Shown in pieces: positions 56,031-64,000 of a stretch of 64,000 bases of DNA (the first letter of the stretch is position 1; the number at the start of each line of letters is the position of its first letter). The stretch is from Zea mays (Eukaryota; Streptophyta; Magnoliopsida; Poales; Poaceae). Made by a program: the position numbers and the translations under genes. The notes below the pieces were generated by a model. The model was not told the DNA's origin. It saw nothing but the letters and a program-made list of their open reading frames with translations, and did not search any database. The stretch covers positions 30,374,501-30,438,500 of the forward strand of contig NC_050098.1 in the NCBI RefSeq assembly GCF_902167145.1, written 5' to 3'.

Positions 56031-57060
56031 GGTGCCCCCCGCTGCCGGAGAAGCCCTCTTGGTCTACGTCGCCGCGACCACTCAGGTGGTTAGCGTCGCG
56101 ATCGTAGTCGAGAGACGAAAAGAGGGGAATGCATTGCCCGTCCAGAGGCTAGTCTACTTCATCAGCGAGGTACTGTCCGAGACCAAGATCCGCTACCCAC
56201 AAATTCAGAAGCTGCTGTACGCGGTGATCCTGACACGGCGGAAGTTGCGACACTACTTCGAGTCTCATCCGGTAACTGTGGTGTCATCCTTCCCCATGGG
56301 GGAGATCATCCAGTGCCGAGAGGCCTCAGGTAGAATAGCAAAGTGGGCGGTGTAAATCATGGGCGAAACAATCTCGTTCGCCCCTCGGAAGGCCATCAAG
56401 TCCCAGGTCTTGGCGGACTTCGTGGCTGAATGGGTCGACACCTAGCTCCCAACAGCTCCGATCCAACCGGAACTCTGGACCATGTTCTTAGACGGGTCGC
56501 TGATGAAGACATGAGCGGGTGTAGGCCTGCTCTTCATCTCGCCCCTCGGGAAGCACCTACGCTACGTGCTACACCTCCACTTCCCGGCGTCCAACAATGT
56601 GTCTGAGTACGAGGCTCTGGTCAACGGGTTGCGCATCGCCATCGAGCTAGGGGTTCGACGCCTCGACGCTCGCGGTGACTCGCAGCTCGTCATCGACCAA
56701 GTCATGAAGAACTCCCACTGCCGTGACCCGAAGATGGAAGCCTACTGCGATGAGGTTCGGCGCCTGGAAGACAAGTTCTACGGGCTCGAGCTCAACCACG
56801 TCGCCCGATGCTACAACGAGACTGCAGACGAGCTGGCTAAAATAGCCTCGGGGCGAACAACGGTTCCCCCGGACGTCTTCTCCCGAGACCTGCATCAACC
56901 CCCATCAAGATCGACGACACGCCCGAGCCCGAGGCACCCTCGGCCCAGTCCGGGGCACCCTCAGCCCAGTCCGAGGCACCCTCGGCCCAGCCCGAGGCAC
57001 CCTCGACCCCAAGCGCGAGGCACTGCGCGTCGAGGAGGAGAGGAGCGGGGTCACGCCTAA
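56031..57060 (+). pseudogene. pol: RT connection and RNase H of element G
   Basis: The connection ([40 protein letters not shown]) ends at a TAA (56353-56355). The next stretch has TAG near 56443 and TGA near 56511, beside MFLDGSLMKT, the RNase H start. The rest is open from 56566: SEYEALVNGLRIAIELGVRR, GDSQLVIDQVMK, YNETADELAKIASG. A shift near 56880 gives repeated proline/serine-rich junk (RHPRPSPGHPQPSPRHP) where F has an acidic linker. Confidence 0.87.
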
Positions 57061-58309
57061 TCGAAACTGGCAGACCCCGTACCTGCAATATCTCCACCGA
57101 GGAGAGCTACCCCTCGACCAAGCCGAAGCTCGGCGATTGGCGCGGCGCGCCAAGTCGTTTGTCTTGCTGGGAGACGGGAAGGAGCTCTACCACTGCAGCC
57201 CCTCAGGCATCCTCCAGCGATGCATTTCCATCGCCGAAGGCCAGGAGCTCCTACAAGAGATACACTCGGGGGCTTGTGGCCATCACGTAGCACCTCGAGC
57301 CCTTGTTGGAAACGCCTTCCGACAAGGTTTCTACTGGCCGACGACGGTGGCCGACGCCACAAAAATTGTCCGCACCTGTGAAGGGTGTCAGTTCTACGCA
57401 AGGCAGACCCACCTGCTCGCTCAGGCCCTGCAGACGATACCCATCACCTGGACTTTTGCTGTGTGGGGTCTGGACCTCGTCGGCCCCTTGCAGAAGGCAC
57501 CCGGGGGCTACACGCACCTGTTGGTTGCCATCGACAAATTCTCCAAGTGGATCGATGTCCGACCCCTAAACAGCATTAGGTCCGAACAGGCGGTGGCGTT
57601 CTTCACCAACATCATCCATCGCTTTGGGGTCCCGAACTCCATCATCACCGACAACGGCACCCAGTTCACCGGCAGAAAGTTCCTGGACTTCTGTGAGGAT
57701 CACCACATCCGGGTGGACTGGGCCGCCGTGGCTCACCCCATGATGAATGGGCAAGTAGAGCGTGCCAACGGCATGATCCTGCAAGGACTCAAGCCGCGGA
57801 TCTACAACGACCTCAACAAGTTCGGCAAGCGATGGATGAAGGAACTCCCCTCGGTGGTCTGGAGTCTGAGGACAACGCCGAGCCGAGCCACGGGCTTCAC
57901 ACCGTTCTTTCTAGTCTATGGGGCCGAAGCCGTCTTGCCCACAGACTTAGAATACGGTTCCCCGAGGACGAGGGCCTACGCCGACCAAAGCAATCAAGCT
58001 AATCAAGAAGACTCACTGGACCAGCTTGAAGAGGCTCGGGACATGGCCTTACTACACTCGGCGCGGTACCAGCAGTCCATGCGACGCTACCACGCCCGAG
58101 GGGTTCGGTCCCGAGACCTCCAGGTGGGCGACCTGGTGCTTCGGCTGCGACAAGACGCCCGAGGGCGGCACAAGCTCACGCCTCCCTAGGAAGGGCCGTT
58201 CGTCGTCGCCAAGGTTCTGAAGCCCGGAACGTACAAGCTGGCCAACAGTCAAGGCGAGGTCTACAACAACGCTTGGAACATACAACAGCTACGTCGCTTC
58301 TACCCTTAA
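57061..58309 (+). pseudogene. pol: Integrase of element G (one stop near the C-terminus)
   Basis: From 57137 the frame is open for 350 codons. It has the zinc region (GACGHHVAPRALVG, CEGCQFYARQ), the catalytic core with D113 (WGLDLVGP), D172 (SIITDNGTQF) and E208 (NGQVERANGM), 35 residues between the last two, and the C-terminal RSRDLQVGDLVLRL. TAG at 58187-58189 replaces a tryptophan codon; beyond it the frame reads EGPFVVAKVLKPGTYKLANS to the natural stop TAA at 58307-58309. The D-D-35-E core is complete, making this the best kept enzyme of G. Confidence 0.9.
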
Positions 58310-58989
58310 GATGCTTTCAAGTTGTTCGTATACCTCGTTCCCACGCAAAGTTTAGTCATCCAGGAAGGGTCAACCTTACCTTGGCAAAGCCCGACCCTCC
58401 CTCTGGGGCTAAAAGGGGGGAACCCCCTCTGCGTCGAAATTTTCCTCAGAAAAAGATCTTTTCCGCCAGAATGTCTTTCGTGCTTTTCGGCTACTTCGAA
58501 AGTGGATCCTGAAAACGACGGAGTACACGTAAGCAGCTAAGGCTGACCGAGCCTAGGGACTCCTACGCCTCCGGGATACGGATACCTCACTCATCACCTT
58601 CTGCGATAAGTAACTCGCGCTCGGATAGGTGATTCCGCGGACCGAACAAGTCTTCACGCTCGAAAGCTCCTCTGCCGAAACAATTTTTCGGGCCTTCTCG
58701 ACTACGTCGGTGACAGAACCCTATGGACGAGTAAGAGTGCACGTAAGCGGCAAGGCCGACCGAGCCGAGGGATTCCTACGCCTCCGGGATATGGATACCT
58801 CACTCATCACCTTCCGTGAAAAGTAACTCTCGCTCGCACAAACAAATTATGTTACCGACAAATAAGTCCAGACACTCGAAACAAGGGGAAAAGAAACGCA
58901 GCTTTACAACACGACGATGGTGTGTTTGGGCCTCGGCGGCCGCGGAAAACATACACACACACTACAAGATAATCCGATCCTGCAGGATC

Positions 58990-59320
58990 GGACCCTGACA
59001 GTTAAAGGGAGCAGCAGCACCCTCGGCGTCAACTACACCTTCGGCGAGGCCCGACCTAGCCTCAGACGGCGACGCGGTCGGAGGATCTCCACTCTGAAGG
59101 ACGACATCAGCACCACGCCCGGGCCATCGCTGCCAGGGCCTTCTCCAGGAATCCGACTCGAGCAGATGGCTCGGGCTGGTCACCCTGAAGCCTCAGCCAG
59201 CTGTCCCCCAAGGACATCGGCTCGGTTTGTGGCCTCGGTAACTCAACTTCGGCATCGGTCCCGCCAGTGGACGACCCGGCCAGGCTCCGGCCGACCAAAT
59301 CCTCTTTTTGAGCCAACTCT
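58990..59320 (-). pseudogene. Antisense ORF remnant in element G
   Basis: The minus strand reads ARVGFLEKALAAMARAW, a frameshift, then PTASPSEARSGLAEGVVDAE and GAAAP. This parallels ARVGALAETLAAVV and SPSEAGPDSAEGGNDAEGAA on the antisense strand of F (31630-31982). The order and spacing agree, so both elements descend from one with an antisense gene here. Function unknown. Confidence 0.5.
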
Positions 59321-61410
59321 GCCTCTGTCCGTGCTGACGCCGCTACCTCCGGCTTCGGCTCATCGAAGAGCGGCCGAGGGTTTCCTTTAACTAAGCAAGA
59401 GAAGCCTCGGACGACAAGGCCGACCGAGCTGAGGGACTCCTACGCCTCCGGGACACGGATACCTCACTCGTCACCTTTGCACGAGGCGACTCACGCTTGG
59501 TGAAGCGGTTCAGATAGTCGACAGGCGAGTCTTAGTGCTCAAAATGAGGAAAAAAACACGGCTCCGTGCCGAAAATACATGCATGTTCAGGCCCCGACAG
59601 CCGCAATGAACAAAACACCGACATTCAAGGTGCCATTACAAACGGAACTCCGGTTCCGTCCCCGCGGGTATGAACAACCTCCACACCGGGGAGCCTGCGG
59701 GGCGACAAGTTCCGGGAGACTCGCCAGCGACGTCTGCAGCAGCAGCTATGGTCCCAGGATGGACGCGGCCACCGGAAGGCTCTCGTTCGCGTCCCCGCTC
59801 AAGGGACGCGAACCAGACATCAAAGCCAAAGAGCCGGAGGCCGGCCCGTAGGCGGCGCTGATGGCCTCGACGGTGGGGAAGCTTCCCCCGGCTGCCACCA
59901 TGTCAGCACTGACGGTGGCATCCGCCTCTCCACCAACGCCACACCGGCGAACGCGGGCCGCTCCAAAGCGCACCGGCAGGTCCTCGCTCCCGTCCTTGCC
60001 ACGAAAGCGAGGAAGAGGACGGAATGTTGCATCCTAGCTGGGCAGCAACAGTTCGCCTTCCCCGGCATGGCTGGAGGACGCCTCCTCCGCAGAGCTGGAG
60101 GATGGTTTCCACCACCAGAAGTTGGAAGAGGAGGTGGCCAGCCGACCCGTGCGGGAGGTAGAGCCCCGGCTCGCCTCGCTCTCCGCCCCAGCAAGGATGA
60201 TGAACATCCTTGAAGCTGAGGGAGGGGCAGAGGCCGCAGCCCGGTTTGCTTCTCCCCACCCAGGGGCTGGTGGTCACCGTCTTGGGTGACCACCGGCGGG
60301 GGGATGCAGCCGGGCCGTTTGATGAAAATCCTTGAAGCCGAACGATGGCTGAAAGGTACCAACTTCCACGAAGTTGCGTTCCTCCGACGACAAGGCGGAA
60401 GGATTGCGGGTGTTCCCCATCCGGGGGCTCGGAAGGTGGAAAGACACGATGCATAAGGGAGCGCAAAGACATGGTCACCTTTCAAGGGAATCACCCTCCT
60501 TTTAAAGGCGACTCCTCCCACCTGCGTCCCCAGCCATCGAGGGCTGGGTCTTCTCCAACACGCTCCAAGGTCCTCCCCCTACGACACGGGGGCTGGGTCC
60601 CACACGTCATGCAAGTTGGCCTAGGGCAGAAGAAGCCAAACCGCCGCGCGCGGTACATGCAACTGCCCAGCGGTTACAAGCATTCCTCCACTTTCGCCCA
60701 GACCAGCGGGTGAAAGGGCGGACAGCCATGCAGTCGGCATGCAACAGCGCCAAGTGGGCGCACCCCTTCGTCTCCAACGCGCCCAGCATGGAGGCCCAGG
60801 CTCACACGTCATGCAACCGGCGCGCCGGTTGCTACGTGCGAGCAACTGCACCACCACTCGCGCCACTACCGCGCCTCCTCGACTGCGGAACCAGTACCGC
60901 GACTCGAGGCAACTCTACGTACGACCCAACAGTGCCAGCCAGGCGCATCGGTCACGGGCCAGTCAGCCGCAGGAGAAGGCGCGACGGTCGATGCAGCCAA
61001 AAATGGGCCGGCAGTAATGGCGGTGGCAGGCGGGCAGAAGCAGCGGTCACATCGTCAGCCAAGCTCACGTCACCTCGTGGGACAGCGAGAGAACCCTCTC
61101 TCATGGCGTGAAGACGATGCGCCCATGTTCCATTCCTCGAACGGCCCGCGCACGCGCAACGGCTGCCCCGTGAACCACTCGCCCCGTCGCATTAACTCCG
61201 CGGCGGGACAGACGACACCTTTGGCAGGAGAAGCGAGAGACGCTTCACCTTCGCCATAATGACCGCGTCAAAAAGGTGCGCCACGTCATCTCAAATTCGT
61301 ATTCTTTCCCTTTTTCCTCTTTCTCTCTCTTACAACAGGGACCAGGAAAGGGGGACACCCCGAAAGGGATCCTTCTCCGCGAAGGAAACGGGCCCAGAGC
61401 CCCCTACTGA

Positions 61411-61620
61411 TCAGAGGTTCGAAGGCTGGCCCCTCATAGGGGTTCAACATCCGCCTCAGAGCGCTCGGGCTCCGCGCCCACTACTGGTCAGAGGTTCGAG
61501 GGCCGGCCCCTCGGAAGGGTTCAACGGCCGCCTCAGGCCACTCGGGCTCCGCGCCCCACTACTGATCAGGGGTTCGTAGGCTGGCCCACGAAGGGTTCAC
61601 AGCCGCCTCAGACGCAGAGC
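61411..61620 (+). repeat. Three 77-78 bp tandem repeats in the 3' region of G
   Basis: The TCAGAGGTTC / TCAGGGGTTC anchor occurs at 61411, 61488 and 61566, each followed by a GGCTGGCCC-type block, GGGTTCA and GCCGCCTCAG. Confidence 0.85.
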
Positions 61621-62346
61621 GAGGGATGACCCTGGGTACGTTCGATACATAACCAAGGCTCGGGCTACGCTCCCGAGGTACCCTAGGACATTTCCGAGAC
61701 CAGCGGGAACGATCTTGTAACGGAATCCCATCAGAGGGAGGCATCGAGCCCTCGGACCCCGTCGAAAGGGGACCGAGTCCGACAGATCACCCGCAGGTAC
61801 TTTTGGAGCGCGCCTGCGGGCCTCTAGCCGACCCCTAACAAATAGGGCACGGGCGTCCACTCGGATTACCCGTCAGCAGCTCACTGGAGACACCATGTTC
61901 GGCGCCCTCCAAGGGCAACATGGCGCTTTTCCCCCCCTCCTCCTTGCGAAAAGGCGACGCAGGGGCGTATGTAAAAAAGTCGAGTCTGTCCTTGACTGTC
62001 CTCTCGCCCTGTGCGGAGGCTCGGGGGCTGCTCTCGCAAACCCAGCTCCGGCCAAACCGTTGACAACATCAACAAACCAGCCCGAGAACTTGGGACCCGA
62101 CCGTGCACCCGGGCTACGGCCAGCTCGCATGAGGGAACGACCAGACCTGCCGAAACATTGCGAAATGCATTAAGACCTCGAAGGAGTCAAACCACTCCTC
62201 CGAGGCCTCGGGGGCTACACCCGGCGGGTGCGCTCGCGCACACCCACCGGAACAAGACGCAACCGAGAAAGGCTGGTCCCCTTGCAAAAAGTGCGACAAA
62301 AGCCTCCAAGCGAGTATTAACACTCCCTTCGAGGCTCGGGTGCTAC

Positions 62347-63724
62347 TGTCGGGGACCATAATTAGGGGTACCCTCAAGACTCCTAAATCTCAGCTGGTAA
62401 CCCCCATCAACACAAAGCTGCAAAGGCCTGATGGGTGCGATTAAGTCAAGGATCGGTCCATTCAAGGGACACGATCCCGCCTCGCCCGAGCCCAGCCTCG
62501 GGCAAGGGCAGCCGACCCCGAAGGATCTACGTCTCGCCCGAGGACCCCCTCCAGCAACGGACACACCTTCGGCTCGCCCGAGGCCCAGTCTTCACCAAGA
62601 AGCAACCTTGACCAAATCGCCACGCCAACCGACCAAATCGCAGGGGCATTTAATGCAAAGGTGGCCTGACACCTTTATCCTGACGCGCGTCCTCCAGTTG
62701 ACAGAGCTGAAGTGACCGTAGTCACTTCGCCGCTCCACTGACAGGCCTGACAAGAGGACAGCGCCGCCTGTGCCACTCTGACTGCCGTGCCACTCCACAG
62801 AGTGAGGCTAACAGCAGCCAAGTCCGGCCTCAGGCGCCGTAGGAAACTCCGCTTCGCCCTACCCCAGGGCTCGGACTCGGGCTCAGCCCCGGAAGACGAC
62901 GAACTCCGCTTCGCCCGACCCCAGGGCTCAGACTCAGCCCTGGACTCAGCCGATGGTCTCCGCCTCGCCCGACCCAGGGGCTCGAACTCGGCCTCGGAAG
63001 ATAGACTCGACTTCGACCTCGAAGGAGCCTCCACCTCGCCCAACTCAGGGCTCGGACCGACCACGTCACAGGAGGCGCGATCATTACCCTACCCCAAGCT
63101 GACTCAGGCTACGGGGAACAGGACCGGTGTCCCATCTGGCTCGCTCCGCCAGACAAGTAATGATGGCGCCTCACATGCTCTATGACGACGGCGGCTCTCA
63201 GCCCCCTTACGGAAGCAAGAGGACGTCAGCAAGGACCCGACAGCCCCGACAGCTGTCCTTCCGCCAGGCTCCAGCGCTCCTCCGACGGCCACGACACCAC
63301 ACCAACCGGGTGCCAAAACCTCTCCGGCTGCCACGATGGCATGTACTTAGGGCGCTAGCTCTCCTCTGCTAGACACGTTAGCACACTGCTACACCCCCAT
63401 TGTACACCTGGATCCATTCCTTGCGCCTATAAAAGGAAGATCCAGGGCCCTCTTACGAGGGTTGGCCGCGTGGGAAAGGACGGGACGACGCTCGCGTGAG
63501 GCCGCTCGCTCCCTCCCGCGTGGACGCTTGTAACCCCCTACTGCAAGCGCACCCGACCTGGGCGCGGGACAAACACGAAGGCCGCGGGATTTCACCTCTC
63601 ACGCATGTCTCCCTCCGGCTTCTTCCCCCCTTCGCGCTCCATCTCGCGCCGACCCATCTGGACTGGGGCACGCGGCGATAATTTACTCGTCGGTCCAGGG
63701 ACCCCTAGGTTCGAAACGCCGACA
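62347..63724 (+). repeat. 3' LTR of element G (1378 bp)
   Basis: Matches 50125-51735 except for scattered substitutions and four fewer 57 bp units. TATA box at 63427-63435. Followed by TSD CCTAT. Confidence 0.95.
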
Positions 63725-64000
63725 CCTATGTAAGGTAGACACAAGTAAAAAACCCTCAATCCAATGGTCTACCTGCACCTGGCCATTAGCTCACAACAAC
63801 CTTAAATTAGGTAGGTATCTAGAGAGATGGTGGGAGGGAGAGGGGAGGAAGGGATTCCTGCGCTAGGCCCGGGGTAGGAACCTATCGCAGTAGCAAACCA
63901 TGAATGTACGACAATGACTCAGGCCAAGCAAGGACAAGAATACATAGGATGTCAACCAACACACGAACCCCCACACCAACCCTATTAAGCCAGACATGAT
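63725..64000. other. Flanking DNA right of element G
   Basis: Continuation of the pre-insertion locus (joins 50124). No gene or repeat recognised in these 276 bases. Confidence 0.6.

Larger units (their letters stand above)
58310..62346 (+). other. 4 kb region between integrase and 3' LTR of element G
   Basis: No sense gene is visible. It holds three copies of a block around CTACGCCTCCGGGA (58561, 58774, 59438), an antisense ORF remnant (58990-59320), a GC-rich stretch with many short frames on both strands (59560-61260) that I cannot assign, and three 77-78 bp repeats (61411-61620). A purine-containing segment (GAGGCTCGGGTGCTAC) precedes the 3' LTR. Long 3' regions of this kind are usual in the Tat lineage. 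Confidence 0.7.
50125..63724 (+). mobile_element. Element G: complete but decayed Tat-lineage gypsy retrotransposon
   Basis: LTRs at 50125-51735 (1611 bp) and 62347-63724 (1378 bp) start TGTCGGGGACC and end AACGCCGACA. A perfect TSD, CCTAT, lies at 50120-50124 and 63725-63729. PBS TGGCGCGCCAGGTAGGGG follows the 5' LTR by 2 bases (51738-51755). Genes run gag, protease, RT, RNase H, integrase, then about 4 kb of non-coding DNA before the 3' LTR. Several stops and frameshifts make it non-autonomous. It is a close relative of F in opposite orientation. LTR substitutions are clearly more frequent than in A or B, so it is older. Confidence 0.95.

Noticed and set aside
59820..60521. 233-codon minus-strand frame in the 3' region of G
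   Set aside because: It could be part of the antisense gene, but I see no similarity to F (that part of F is off window) and other overlapping frames are equally long, so I do not call it.

Overview
This 64 kb window is grass nuclear DNA made almost entirely of nested LTR retrotransposons. I see no intact ordinary host gene, RNA gene or CRISPR array. The Sirevirus (Opie-like) copia element, the Tat-lineage gypsy elements whose LTRs start TGTCGGGGACC, the very long TGTAACACC/TGTGACACC LTRs and the depth of nesting together point to maize (Zea mays) or a very close Andropogoneae relative. Species and family names are inference; the element boundaries come directly from repeated ends, target-site duplications (TSDs), primer-binding sites (PBS) and polypurine tracts (PPT).

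Layout, left half (1-40622), one nested stack. Element F, a decayed Tat-lineage gypsy element on the minus strand (31628-40622 visible), was hit by element B, a non-autonomous gypsy-type element with a ~6.2 kb LTR (14274-31627 visible). B's 5' LTR was hit by element A (1-14273 visible), which has 4.5 kb LTRs and a short zinc-knuckle gag-like ORF. A's interior was hit by element C, now a 4.36 kb solo LTR on the minus strand (5222-9579, TSD ACGAT). B's 3' LTR was hit by element O, a complete 8,982 bp Sirevirus (21308-30289, TSD GTTTG) with LTRs that look identical and open gag and pol frames.

Layout, right half (40623-64000). Old flanking DNA carries a ~4.6 kb solo LTR D (41135-48843). D is split by element E (42346-45450, TSD CCAGC), a small LTR retrotransposon with two identical 225 bp LTRs. 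Its interior is a single 895-codon ORF containing no recognisable pol. Instead it fuses, in frame and without introns, pieces of three different cellular gene families: a DUF248-type putative methyltransferase, the N-terminus of a BCA2/RDUF-type zinc-ribbon E3 ligase, and the N-terminal half of a protein-L-isoaspartate O-methyltransferase. This gene-capturing element is the most interesting object in the window. Beyond D is 1.3 kb of old flank with a gag relic, then G (50125-63724, TSD CCTAT), a complete but decayed plus-strand relative of F, and 276 bp of flank.

How the parts work together. O has everything a Sirevirus needs to be autonomous. F and G keep gag, protease, RT, RNase H and integrase only as pseudogenes, and both carry remnants of an antisense ORF 3' of pol. 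A, B and E lack pol and would need enzymes from other elements. Relative ages from LTR pairs: O and E youngest (no differences seen), A about 12/3102, B about 6/480, G older.
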